Shown piece by piece: positions 50,177 through 60,635 of a stretch of 64,000 nucleotides of DNA (position 1 is its first letter; every line of letters begins with the position of its first letter). The translations under genes were made by a program, and so were the position numbers. Under the pieces are notes generated by a model, which saw only the letters and a program-made list of their open reading frames with translations, had not been told where the DNA came from and searched no databases. The stretch lies in assembly GCA_951799445.1 (NCBI GenBank), contig OX637295.1:25978001-26042000 (forward strand), written 5' to 3'. Source of the stretch: Pseudisothecium myosuroides. Taxonomy: Eukaryota; Streptophyta; Bryopsida; Hypnales; Lembophyllaceae.

Positions 50177-50335
50177 GTATGAAGATTTTAGCCTTGCTTT
50201 GGAGATTAATATTGTGAAGGAGTTTGGACCTCTAAACATGAAAGAACTTTAGGAGTTAACTAAATGAGATTTTAGGAAAACAAAGAAAGGTGCCCAAATT
50301 GTCAAATTTTTGAATGATGTCCACCATAGCTTTGG
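50177..50335 (+). repeat. 140-bp direct repeat, copy 2
   Basis: Partner of 48954-49093. It ends where the left arm of the 1.1-kb foldback begins. Confidence 0.6.
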
Positions 50336-50337
50336 AG

Positions 50338-51433
50338 AATTGGGTGAATGCAAGAAACACTTGTACTATTTGTTGCGTTCCATCACACCTTAGTTTTTGA
50401 TTTTTGTTTTGGCTATAACTTTTGTATTTTAGGTCCAAATGACTCAAAATTTATAGGGAAGCTACTTATAACTACTATATATTATACCTGATTTTTGAGG
50501 GTTTTTCAAAAATAATTTACTATTTTTAAACAACCCCAAAAATTTCTCACAATGGCTGATTTAGGGGGTTTTAGCACCATTTAAGCGCAAAAAAAAGAAT
50601 TTTGAGCTGAAATTTGGAGAGTATGGTCTATTAGTAGACTAATAGCTACTATCCAAAGGAATTTTAAAAATACTTATTTTTATGTGGTTTAGAGGTCCAC
50701 AAAGAGAGCTTCTTTCTACATTTTTTTTCAAAGATATAAAACAATATTTTGGTGATTTTTTTGGTCAAATCTCATCACCAAAAAGTCTTCTCAAATACCC
50801 AATTTTTATATATTTAAAAAAAAAATCCTATTTTTTTACAAATTAAAATGTTAGAAGTGGTATTTTCTTCACCGGACTTTTGGACATAGAATTCACATAG
50901 AATTCTGGTGAAGAAAATACCACTTTTGACATTTTAATTTGTAAAAAATAGGATTTTTTCTTTAAAATATATAAAAATTGGGTATTTCAGAAGACTTTTT
51001 GGTGATGAGATCTGACCAAAAAAATCACCAAAATATTGTTTTATATCTTTGAAAAAAAATGTAGAAAGAAGCTTTCTTTGTGGACCTCTACACCACATAA
51101 AAATAAGTATTTTTAAAATTCCTTTGGACATTAGCTATCAGTCTACTAAGAGACCATACTCTCCAAATTTCAGCTCAAAATTAGTTTTTTGGGTTAAAAA
51201 AAGTGCAAACCCCCCCTAAATTGCCCATTGTCAGAATTTATCGGGGCTGATTAAAAATAGTAAACTATTTTTGAAAATTACCAAAAAATTAGGCAAGGTA
51301 TATAATGGTTATGAGTAGCTTCCCTATAAATTTTGAGTCATTTGGAGCTAAAACACAGAAGTTATAGCCAAAACAAAAATAAAAAACGAGGGTGTGACAA
51401 AATGCTTTAAGTGTTTCGTGCATTCACCCAATC
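50338..51433. repeat. 1.1-kb foldback (two arms of about 535 bp)
   Basis: The left arm (about 50338-50876) and right arm (about 50903-51433) are inverse copies. The outer ends are ATTGGGTGAATGCA / TGCATTCACCCAAT. The inner ends are GGTATTTTCTTCACCGGA and TCTGGTGAAGAAAATACC, around a 26-base loop. Similarity is high in the inner 300 bp and lower outward. No gene is inside. A transcript would be a very long hairpin, a good siRNA source. A foldback transposon or local inverted duplication are the likely origins. Confidence 0.85.
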
Positions 51434-52439
51434 TTGAGAGACGGATTTAAATGCGTGAAATTTAGTATAAGGTGGTATGTTTTGAAAGCAATCGTCTTTT
51501 TCAAATTGTCCCTATAATTAGCTATGGAATGGACATCAGGTGGTTCTAAAATGGACTTCTTTAGCCATTGAGTGTATTGAGGAAAAAATACGATTTATTG
51601 GAAGAGTCAATCATTCACCTTGATTTCCTTACATTTCTTTATAAGTTGCAAGTGGACGGATTTGGGAAGATCTATAGTCACAAATAAGTGCCCACGACAC
51701 AAATCTTTGAAAAATCATAAGTAATTCAATAATGCTTCAAAAAATAGGAATCAATTGTGTCACATTTCACATTTAATTATCTTTCTCTAAAAAACGAGCT
51801 AAAAATCTTTCCGTCCACAGAAACCCATGGGTAAGATAGACTAGCCCTTAAATGGTTGCTTTCAAAGCAAACTACCTTAATCCTACCAGAGAGAGCAAAA
51901 TGATTGTTTAAAAGTTTCAAGTTGATCCCAGATCGATTTCCATCTAAAATAGAGGTACCTATTTCAGATAGCCCCCCAGTCATGGCTTTATAAGGTGACT
52001 GACCTATTGTGGACAACACTTGGATGCACTATTCATTGAAAAAGATTCTTTGTTTGTGCCTTCTCGTCCAGTCATCTCTCTTTCTTCCTTGTTTAGGGAG
52101 AATTGCCAAAGCTAAACGTAATAGATGAGTCTATGAGATTGAAATGGGTCCAAATGAAAAATGGACATTCATAATGACTGAAATATTAATTCTTGAGATT
52201 TAAAAAAAAAATTTAATTCTTTAATTTTTCATCCTACCTCATCCTTATTTTTGCACGCAGTGAGATCCATTTCTCAATGAAGTCCTCATGTCCTACACGC
52301 TGAAATGCTTATGTTATCCAAAATAGGTACCTTAGTCTCCAGATGCCCGGTGCAGAGTCAAATCGGGGTCCAGAGTTTCTCGTGGACTGAGTGCAGCAAG
52401 ATCCACAGAATTAGAAAAAGTATAACGAAAAAGTTGATG

Positions 52440-52527
52440 TGGTGGAGCTGCCAGGAGTTGAACCCGGGACCTCGTCCCCAGAGGGACTGTTTTCATATTT
52501 GAAAGTTTAGGTTAACGCATCAGCTCC
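52440..52527 (-). tRNA. tRNA-like sequence 3
   Basis: Minus strand: acceptor GGAGCTG/CAGCTCC plus A-CCA, and the same T-arm as copy 1. A GTCCC/GGGAC stem with a TCTG loop sits in the variable-arm position, and in copy 1 the same position still pairs despite base changes. The left flank (CTGCCTCTCTGCTACA) is also shared with copy 1, so the repeat unit is larger than the tRNA-like part. Confidence 0.45.
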
Positions 52528-52586
52528 TGTAGCAGAGAGGCAGTAGAAAGATTATATTGTAGAGATAACCGATCGACAGTCCCAAT

Positions 52587-52850
52587 CAGGGCTTTTTTTT
52601 TCATTTTTGAAGAAGTGCCGTAGTGGCGATATAAAATGTTACAATGGTGCTCCAAATTGCAACATCCATCCACTTATTGGATGTATAGTATGATCTTCAT
52701 CCACAATTAGGCGATTTCATCTAATATTTTTTTTAATTTCAAAGTTGTCTGGCGATTTCATCCAATTTTTTTGGCATTTTTTATAACCTTTTTTAGCCAA
52801 TTTTTTTTTTCTGGTGCAATCTGGCACTAGAAAGCCAAAAAAAAGCCCTG
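52587..52850. mobile_element. hAT-type MITE with 8-bp target duplication
   Basis: 264 bp. The ends are CAGGGCTTTTTTTT and AAAAAAAAGCCCTG, flanked on both sides by GTCCCAAT (52579-52586 and 52851-52858). The 8-bp duplication and CAGGG-type terminus fit the hAT superfamily. Non-coding. Confidence 0.85.
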
Positions 52851-53002
52851 GTCCCAATGACTGCTAATTGCTAAGGGCATCCTCAATGCAACATGCGTGA
52901 AAAATCAATGCAACGGTACATCTGGCGCGTCAATGCGATAAATAACACTTGAAATTGCAAACGAAGCAAACATGGAAGCGGGGGAAGCAGGAGGTGAAGC
53001 GG

Positions 53003-54330
53003 TGTAGTCTGAATGCTATTTTACTTTTAGTTCAATTGGTTGTTTTCCATGTCTACTTGTAGATTTTACCAATTGGATGTGTAGTTTAGGAGTTTATTAG
53101 CGGAAGTTACCAATTGGGATCAGGATTCAGTTGAAGTGAGCGGTAAAGGAGTAGAGTTCCAATTGGTAGTTAAGTTGGTTGGAAACTTGGGCTTATAGGC
53201 AGGTAGTTTCAATTGGCAGTTTAGTTTTTCTTTGCATGGTGCAGGAGCTCCTTCCAATCGCCGGAAGTAAAACAATTGGAAGTTCTGTATTTTGTGTTTT
53301 GGTTTTATGAATATAAGTGAATGTTTGCAATTGTGAGTTTGTGCAAATGGTTGTGTATGTGATTGAATGTTTGATGGAATTAATTGAGGAATTATGAGTT
53401 TGAATGTGAGTTCAATTGGTGAAGTAAACTGTGACTGGAAGTGAGTAAACAATTGTGAGAATATTGATAAATTGGATAATTAAGAGTGTATGGAAAGCCT
53501 GTGAGTAACAATTGGGTGTTTGAGAGAATTTGTGATGTTGAGAGAAAGTAAAGAATTAAGTGATGTGATATTAAATTGAGAATTGTGGATATAACAATTG
53601 GATTTTAAAATTCTGTTTGATGGGATGAGTCTGTGGAGTGGCTGTGAGTATAAACCAATCGAAAAACTGTGTATTGAGAGATCAGGGAGTTTAGAGTGAA
53701 TGAGAGATTTTGTGTGAAACCAATCGGAGAAGTTACAGAATTAGAACCAATTGGAAAATGATAGGTTCAATTATAAATAATACCAATTGGTGATAACTTG
53801 GAGTGCTTATTAAATCATTGAGAGTAATTAATTGAGAGATATAATTTAGATTAATGTCATTAAATATAAAAATAGAAATTGAGATTAATAAATAAAATAA
53901 AAATGGATAAAGAATATTCTAAAAAGAAAATAAAGAAGTGTGCATTTTGCCAACGGTTTGATAATTTAAAGATGGAGTGCAAGACTAAAGAGGAGAATTT
54001 TATGGAAGAAGACAAAGCCAAGAAACCAATTGGAGAAAAGCTAAAGATGAATAGCAATGAGAAGAATTTTGGAGAAAAGAATTAAAAAGAGAAGAACAAT
54101 TGGAGTGAAGTTTAATTGGAGCAAAAGATAGCATACCGAAACCAATTGAAATTATGATAAGTGGTTCTAAACGATGGCTATTGACATGATGTATGGGATT
54201 TGTACTTAAAGAATCTTGCAATTGGATCTCTTAGGTGTAATTAAGATTCCTTTTTGAAGTAATTTACCTCCTAGAGTTCGAACTCTACCTTAGGGATTTA
54301 TTTTAGAAAAAAAATAAAAACCTATTTACA
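53003..54330 (+). repeat. Inferred 5' LTR of a Ty3/gypsy element
   Basis: It ends at TTTACA just before the primer-binding region, and the matching start TGTAGT at 53003 is the first plausible TG. The CAATTGG motif becomes dense immediately after this point (first at 53033-53039, then 53069-53076 and on), which supports the boundary. The 3' LTR lies beyond the window, so neither the exact start nor the target duplication can be checked. Confidence 0.55.
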
Positions 54331-54353
54331 TTTTGGCGACCATGCTGGGGAGG
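54331..54353 (+). other. Primer-binding region of the Ty3/gypsy element
   Basis: TTTTGGCGACCATGCTGGGG follows the LTR end directly. TGGCGAC...CTGGGGA next to the LTR is the usual form in many plant gypsy elements that prime on a tRNA 3' end. The exact tRNA is not determined. Confidence 0.6.
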
Positions 54354-54442
54354 TAATAATTTATATTCAATCGGAATAGTTGAATTTTTATGCCCTAATT
54401 GTCCAATTGGAATGGTAACAAGTTTGATCATGAGGGAAACTC

Positions 54443-55609
54443 ATGAGTTTTAATGAATTTCTCGAGTCTAATGTAATTACCAGAGAGGAGAGAGTTCGTG
54501 AGAGGGAGGAAAGAGCCCGTCGACGGTCAAGATACCGATGGTGTCTCAATCAGTTTGAGCCCAATCGGGGAGTGTCTTTACCTAATAGTCCCAATTGGGA
54601 AAATTATAATTCGGATTTAAATAGGGTGCCTGTAGAAGAACCAGGCAGTCCATTGTTTTCCCCAATTGGTCCGGTAGACCTTTCGGGAGTACCACATCCT
54701 AATAGTCCTGAAGAGGATACTGAATCTGTTGGTAGTGAAGAAAGTTCAATATCTTCTAGACCAAGTATTCAAATCGATTGGTTTGATAGTGATTGTTCCG
54801 AATTTGACACTAAGCCAATGGCGAATGCTGATGTACTGCCAGTGGCTATGCGGGCTGGGAATGAGGCCGATCGGCCATATTCATTAGTCCAATTTCCCCA
54901 TTTTTATGGACAAATTGGTAGTGATCCCGATAGGCATGTTCATGAATTTTTAACGGTGTGTAATGCCAATAATGCTAGAACTGAGGGCCATTGGCTTAGT
55001 ATATTTCCAGTTACGTTGCAAGACCATGCAAAACAATGGTTCCAACGTCAACCACCTGGACACTTTGCCAATTGGATTGCATTAAAGGATGCATTTCTAA
55101 ATCATTTCCGACCAATAGCTTATGAGGAAAGATTGAGTGAACAATTGCAAGATATTACCATGACTTTGGGAGAATCTATTGATTCTTATTATGGCCGACT
55201 GGAAGATTTAGTCTTAAGGCTACCAGTTGATCATGGTTATACAGATCAAATGCAAATGCGCTTTTTCATTAGAGGTCTGGTACCACATAGATTGAAAACA
55301 TATGTAAAAGAAATTACCCCCGGTAATCTAAATGATGCTTGTAGAAGAGCTAAATTGTGGGAGGAGGTAAACTTTGAGGATAGCTATGGAGTGGCTATTC
55401 AATCTCAACCACAAATGAGACCTATTAGACAACCATCTATAGTTTCTCATCCATCTCTTCCTTATGCACCATCAAATTCTGTAATACAAGTACCTATACC
55501 AATAAATGTGGGTCCAGTACAACCTATACCGGTTGGTCCAACAATTGTTAATTCAATACCTTCAAGTCAAACTAAGATTGAAACTCAATTTATTGGACTT
55601 AACCCATAA
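54443..55609 (+). CDS. Ty3/gypsy Gag (capsid part)
   Basis: 388 codons starting after a leader of about 110 bases. The N-terminal 130 residues are charged and proline/serine-rich. Residues about 150-320 form a retrotransposon Gag domain (for example HFYGQIGSDPDRHVHEFL, the W-F-L--HAKQWF region and LKDAFLNHFRP), and a Pro/Ile-rich tail follows. The frame stops at 55607-55609, while the reading continues in another frame into the zinc-knuckle segment (55506-56414). A single-base shift near 55600 is therefore needed, either a mutation or a programmed frameshift. CAATTGG-type motifs run through the coding sequence. Confidence 0.85.
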   Translation: MSFNEFLESNVITREERVREREERARRRSRYRWCLNQFEPNRGVSLPNSPNWENYNSDLNRVPVEEPGSPLFSPIGPVDLSGVPHPNSPEEDTESVGSEESSISSRPSIQIDWFDSDCSEFDTKPMANADVLPVAMRAGNEADRPYSLVQFPHFYGQIGSDPDRHVHEFLTVCNANNARTEGHWLSIFPVTLQDHAKQWFQRQPPGHFANWIALKDAFLNHFRPIAYEERLSEQLQDITMTLGESIDSYYGRLEDLVLRLPVDHGYTDQMQMRFFIRGLVPHRLKTYVKEITPGNLNDACRRAKLWEEVNFEDSYGVAIQSQPQMRPIRQPSIVSHPSLPYAPSNSVIQVPIPINVGPVQPIPVGPTIVNSIPSSQTKIETQFIGLNP

Positions 55610-56414
55610 ATTTGAGGATCTAGCCGTTCATATAAATAATGCTACGGAAAAAAAAGGTCAACCCCCTAATGATAGAGCCAATATTTGGTGTACCAATTGT
55701 AAGGGTCAAGGACATATGTTAAATGATTGTCCATCCCCACCAAACTTACCTCCAAAATGTAGGTTTTGTGCGGGAAAACATGAAACTGAATCATGTTGTA
55801 AATTACAACAAAGTTTAATAGCTGATGCTACTCAACGTAATAACTTTGGTCAAGTATATCTTATGGATAGCAATAATAACAATTATGACAATAACAACAA
55901 TAATAACAATAATAACAATAATAATAGGTTTGTACGACAATCTAATTATAAGGGAAATAATTTTAATCCAAATTATGCACCACCTCAAAATTTTAATATA
56001 AGGAATTTTAATAGTGGGGAATACACTGGGACTTCCAATCGATATATTCTACAAAATCCAACAAATCAAAATAAAGGATGGAATCAAATGCCATATGGCA
56101 ATCCTAAGCAAGGAAATCCTACCTATGGGGGAAATAATCCTACTTGGCTAGATAATGTGACTTGTTACAATTGCAAACAATTGGGGCATTATGCAAGAAA
56201 TTGCTCCAATGCAAGGGCAAATGTTCCTTATGTGCCATTGTGTGGCAATTGTAACCAAGCAGGTCATACGGCCGAGGAATGTAATGGGCCAAAACGAGAA
56301 AATCCTAGAAATACTGATGGGTTAGTGAGAAATAAAGATACCAGTGCAAAATTAGTACTCATACAAGATGATAGGGAAGTGCATCATGTTTCTTTATGCA
56401 CCAATAGGGATTGA
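55506..56414 (+). CDS. Ty3/gypsy nucleocapsid segment with four zinc knuckles
   Basis: The real coding part begins near 55600 and runs on from Gag in a shifted frame. Four CCHC-like knuckles are visible: CTNCKGQGHMLNDC, CRFCAGKHETESC (shorter spacing), CYNCKQLGHYARNC and CGNCNQAGHTAEEC. Most plant gypsy Gags have one or two. Between the second and third lies a poly-asparagine run (about 55870-55926, AAT/AAC repeats). The frame closes at 56412-56414 and the protease part continues in a third frame, so at least one more frameshift separates it from pol. Expected role: nucleic-acid binding and genome packaging. Confidence 0.75.
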   Translation: MWVQYNLYRLVQQLLIQYLQVKLRLKLNLLDLTHKFEDLAVHINNATEKKGQPPNDRANIWCTNCKGQGHMLNDCPSPPNLPPKCRFCAGKHETESCCKLQQSLIADATQRNNFGQVYLMDSNNNNYDNNNNNNNNNNNNRFVRQSNYKGNNFNPNYAPPQNFNIRNFNSGEYTGTSNRYILQNPTNQNKGWNQMPYGNPKQGNPTYGGNNPTWLDNVTCYNCKQLGHYARNCSNARANVPYVPLCGNCNQAGHTAEECNGPKRENPRNTDGLVRNKDTSAKLVLIQDDREVHHVSLCTNRD

Positions 56415-58350
56415 AAATTCCAATCGGGCTGAGATACCGCAAATCCCTGTGGTGACACCAGTGATTCAATCAGGGTCCACCACAATTCCAATTGGTAATG
56501 TTCCAATCGGTATTAATAATAAATTGCTAGACAGCAAATCCAGTGAGATTGTACCACCAAACATTTTCCCATTGGTACAACCTGTAACACAATTAAAAAA
56601 TTCAACCCCATTGGTAGTTTCAGAGAAATCAACTTTTAAAACTTTGAATCCAGTAACCAATGGGGACTTTCAAGACTATCGTCCAACACCTGGAATTTTT
56701 AATCATCCTTTAAAAGAGCAGTCGCAATTAAATAATACTAATTTAAATTTGCAAAGTCCAATTGATGAGGAACTGGAATTATTGCCAGAACGTCCCAATT
56801 GGCGGAAGCAAACAGTACCAATTGGAGAACGATCATTACCGGTTAAGTCCAATCGGCACATTAAAAATAAAAGGCCTAAACCAATTGGTATAATGCATGG
56901 AGTGCCTGCGTATGATATCCTAGAAGACTTAGGAAATCTAAAAGCAAATATATCTATTAAACAATTGTTAGGAGTAGCACCCCATTGTAGGGCTACTCTA
57001 CAATCTAATTTAGTGAAGAAGAGAGGAAGAAATATGGTAAATGAAGTTGCTATTAGTCCTGATCCGGGTGCTCCCATGATAGATGTAACAATTGATGGAG
57101 TTTTAATTACTGGGGTGCAAGTTGACGGGGGGTTGAGTGTAAATTTGATGAATTGGGAAACCATGATTAGTCTTCATTTAGAGGGTTTACAAGAAACTAA
57201 ATTAGTATTACGAATGGCAGATCAAAGCCGTGTAATACCAAAAGGAATTTTACCTAAAATAAAAACAATGATTGCGGGTATTATTTATCTTATAGATTAC
57301 ATTATTTTTCAACAATTGTCACCTAATACATCCTATCCTATTTTATTAGGACGACCTTGGCTGTACCAAGCCAAGGCTAAAGACGATTGGGGTAGAGGTT
57401 TGTTGACAATTGGTTCAGGCTTAACTAAAGTCAAACTACAAATGTATTCAAAAAAATATTATGGGGAGACACAATGGGAATCACCGGAGCATACCAGTGA
57501 TTTCGATTATGACTCTGACAAGGAAGATAATGTTAATGCCAATCGGGTTCATTTACATGGGTCTTCCAAACACTTTAAATTACCCATTGTTAGAATATTC
57601 AAAGAAGTAGGACCTGGGGAATACATATTGCCATGTAAAGAGGATGAGGATTCCGATCGGGTAATTGAATCCTGGTTGTTGGACAAGCCTGTCTATGGTG
57701 TGACAGACAACCAATCGGAACTGGAACCCTCTTGTGAAACAGAAAGGCTATGGGACTATTCTTCTAATTCTATACCAATTGAGAAACATGTCCCTAAAAA
57801 CTTATGTCAAGATTTAAATATTGGAAGTGAAACTGATCCAAAAATAATTCAAATCAGTGGGGATTTAAAATTAGAAGAAATTAACCAATGGTTGGATTTC
57901 TTTAAATCATATTTGGATACATTTACATTTTCTTATAAGGATTTAAAAGGGGTACCACCCGAGGTGTGTGAACACCATATAACCTTAGAAGAAAATGTTA
58001 AACCGGTGCGTCAAAGGCAACACCGCCTTAACCCAAAATATTCTTTACTAGTTAAGGAGGAGATAGATAAACTCCTTGAAATAGGATTTATCTATCCCGT
58101 CCCATTTAGTGAATGGGTTAGTCCAATTGTAGTTGTGCCCAAAAAGAATGGCAAAATACGTATATGCCAAGACTATAGGAAATTAAATGTGGCTACTAAA
58201 AAAGATTACTTCCCATTGCCTTTTACTGATAGTGTTTTAGACGCTGTGGTAGGGCATGAGATGTACTCATTTTTAGATGGTTTCTCGGGTTATAACCAAA
58301 TCACTATTGCTTTAAAAGACCAATTATTGACTACATTTACAACCGATTAG
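56368..58350 (+). pseudogene. Ty3/gypsy pol, protease and first half of RT
   Basis: 660 codons. The N-terminal 190 residues are a Pro/Ile-rich linker full of PIG and NR residues encoded by the CCAAT(T/C)GG motif. The aspartic protease centre is around VQVDGGLSVNLMN (DGG in place of the usual D-S/T-G, as in some plant gypsy lineages), and later LLGRPWLYQ. Reverse transcriptase starts near residue 530: RLNPKYSLLVKEEIDKLLEIGFIYP region, VVPKKNGKIRICQDYRKLN, and FLDGFSGYNQI. It ends in an in-frame TAG (58348-58350) exactly where the family has a tryptophan codon after TTD, so this is a TGG-to-TAG type lesion inside RT. Confidence 0.85.
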
Positions 58351-58371
58351 GGTACCTATGCCCATCGGAGA

Positions 58372-58695
58372 ATGCCATTTGGGGTGTGCAATGGGCCTGC
58401 CACTTTCCAAAGAATTGTTACAGTTGCTTTCCATGAATTTCTCCATAAGTTCATGGAAATCTTCCTCGACGATTTTTGTGTTTTTGGCACAAAACTAGAA
58501 CATCCTACCCAATTGGCTTTGTGTTTTGATCAATGTAACCAATTTGGAATTTCTCTTAATGCCTCTAAATGCCAATTTGCGGTTCTATATGGTAAACTAT
58601 TGGGGCATATCGTTAGTAAAGAAGGTATAAGTACCGATCCAGATAAAATTCATTTAATATTAATACTCCTCAACCTAAGACAATTACTGAAGTAA
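58372..58695 (+). pseudogene. Ty3/gypsy RT, second half
   Basis: Continuation of RT in the same frame after the TAG: MPFGVCNGPATFQRI, the catalytic FLDD (in MEIFLDDFCVFG), and GHIVSKEGIS. Near 58660 the frame is lost by a small indel, and the next RT/RNase H connection (EVRSFVSLGSYYRR) is read in another frame. Confidence 0.8.
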
Positions 58696-59084
58696 GAAGT
58701 TTTGTCAGTCTTGGGAGTTATTATAGACGAGTAGTTAAGGATTTTGCTACCCATGCTGCCCCATTAACTAATTTACTTAAAAAATTGGAAAAAGGAGCTA
58801 GTCCTATGTGGACCCCGGAATGTACTCAAGCATTTAATATATTAAAAGATCGATTGAGTACCGCTCCGGTATTAATTCCACCCAATTGGGATGAACCATT
58901 CCACGTATACGTGGATGCTTCCAATATAGCATTGGGATGTGTCTTGAGCCAAAAAGACACTAAAAATATGGACCACCCGATCTATTTTGCCAGTAGACAA
59001 TTGATAGCGGCAGAGAAAAATTATACCACTACGGAGCGTGAGGCTCTTGGTATGATTTTTGCTGTTCAGAAATTTCGTCATTAA
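58690..59084 (+). pseudogene. Ty3/gypsy RNase H, first half
   Basis: It reads EVRSFVSLGSYYRRVVKDFA, then TPECTQAFNILKDRLSTAPV, then the RNase H start with catalytic Asp in FHVYVDASNIALG, and TTTEREALGMIFAVQKFRH. A TAA at 59082-59084 interrupts before LLGYPFTFYVDH, which continues in the same frame. Confidence 0.8.
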
Positions 59085-59087
59085 CTA

Positions 59088-60635
59088 TTGGGTTATCCAT
59101 TCACATTTTATGTGGATCACGATGCATTAAAATATTTAATAAATAAACCCGATTTAAGTGGCCGATTGGCCAGATGGGTATTACTGTTACAGGAATTTAA
59201 TTTTTCCATTGTGGTTCGCCCTGGCAAAACACATGCCAATGCTGACCATTTATCCCGATTGGAACCTACTGTTCTTAGTAACACTGTACCAATTGATGAT
59301 GCATTACCGGATGGCCAATTGTTTGTAATAGAGGCTATCCAATCGGAATACAAAGAAATCCTGGATTACTTGAGAACCAATCAAATTCCCATCCAATTGA
59401 GTGATAAACAAATTAAGCATTTATTGCATAGATGTGCACCATATACATTAATAAATGATGTTTTATATAAAAAGGGGGTGGATGGAATTTTACGCCGTTG
59501 CATTTTTTCTAATGAAATACCAATGGTGTTAGAAGGGTGTCATACCGATGGGTGTGGTGGCCACTTTGCCGGTGATAGCACTGCACGTAAGGCCTTATTG
59601 GCTGGCTATTGGTGGCCAACTCTTTTTAAAGATGCTCACCAATATGCCCGCACTTGTGACCCGTGTCAACGTGTGGGGCGGCCAACACCTTCTAAGGCCA
59701 TGCCATTACAACCCCTATTGGCTTTAGCCCCGTTTGAAAAGTGGGGGATCGACTTTGTTGGTCCTATTGCCCCCCCTTCCAAACGTGGTCGTAAACGATA
59801 TATTTTAGTGGCAACGGATTATGCCACTAAATGGGCAGAGGCCGTGGCCACTAGAAATAATGATGCCCAATCGGTGGCCAAGTTTTTATATGAGAATATC
59901 ATTTCAAGGTTTGGGTGTCCAATTGAATTAATTAGTGATAGGGGTACACATTTTTTGAATGAAACAATTGAAACCTTAACTACTAGATTTCTTATTAAGC
60001 ATCGCAAAACAAGTCCTTACCATCCTCGGGCCAATGGGCAGACCGAGAAAACTAATGGGTTGTTATGTAATATCTTGACTAAAACAATTGCTGGGTCAAG
60101 TACCGATTGGGATGACAAACTATGGGGAGCCCTTTGGGCTTATCGTACAGCCTTTAAGGTCACTACTAAATATACGCCATTCCAATTGGTCTATGGGCAG
60201 GAAGCTATTCTTCCAATTGAATTTGAATTACCTTCTTTGCGAATAGCTATTGCCAATAGGATAGGTGATATTCCTAGTCTTGAAGCTAGACTTTGCCAAT
60301 TGGAACATTTAGATGAACATAGAAGAGAGGCTGTCTATAATACATATGTGGCTCAACAAAAACGGAAATCGTTCTATGATAGTAAACTACGTCCTAAACA
60401 ATTTAAAGAAGGTGATTTAGTTTTGCTATATGATAGTCGGTTCCTTAAATTTCCGGGAAAATTTCAGATCCATTGGTTGGGACCTTATGTTATTGTAGAT
60501 ATGAACCCTAATGGTTCGGCCCAATTGCAAGATTTTGAGGGTAAACGCCTTCCTACACGTATCAATGGCTATCGGTTACGGCTCTATCATAGTTCAACCG
60601 GGGACGGTTTGAATGATGGAGTTAGGGAGGAGTAA
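59088..60635 (+). CDS. Ty3/gypsy RNase H end plus integrase
   Basis: 515 codons from the first ATG after the TAA; it is not an independent gene but the end of pol. It covers the RNase H end (DHDALKYLI, GKTHANADHLSRLE); the integrase zinc-binding HHCC module (H-GCGGHF ... CDPCQRVG); and the catalytic core with DDE residues in GIDFVGPI, ISDRGTHF and ANGQTEKTNG. It ends with a GPY-type C-terminal module (HWLGPYVIVDM). There is no chromodomain after the GPY module, so it belongs with the non-chromovirus (Tat/Athila-like) side of plant gypsy elements. No internal stop. Confidence 0.88.
   Translation: MGYPFTFYVDHDALKYLINKPDLSGRLARWVLLLQEFNFSIVVRPGKTHANADHLSRLEPTVLSNTVPIDDALPDGQLFVIEAIQSEYKEILDYLRTNQIPIQLSDKQIKHLLHRCAPYTLINDVLYKKGVDGILRRCIFSNEIPMVLEGCHTDGCGGHFAGDSTARKALLAGYWWPTLFKDAHQYARTCDPCQRVGRPTPSKAMPLQPLLALAPFEKWGIDFVGPIAPPSKRGRKRYILVATDYATKWAEAVATRNNDAQSVAKFLYENIISRFGCPIELISDRGTHFLNETIETLTTRFLIKHRKTSPYHPRANGQTEKTNGLLCNILTKTIAGSSTDWDDKLWGALWAYRTAFKVTTKYTPFQLVYGQEAILPIEFELPSLRIAIANRIGDIPSLEARLCQLEHLDEHRREAVYNTYVAQQKRKSFYDSKLRPKQFKEGDLVLLYDSRFLKFPGKFQIHWLGPYVIVDMNPNGSAQLQDFEGKRLPTRINGYRLRLYHSSTGDGLNDGVREE

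Noticed and set aside
55870..55926. CRISPR-like regular repeat
   Set aside because: A simple AAT/AAC codon run coding for asparagine, without spacers, in a eukaryotic genome.
57000..60000. Minus-strand frames rich in PIG within the retrotransposon
   Set aside because: The motif is palindromic, so it yields PIG and QL on both strands. These frames are a by-product of the motif and not genes.
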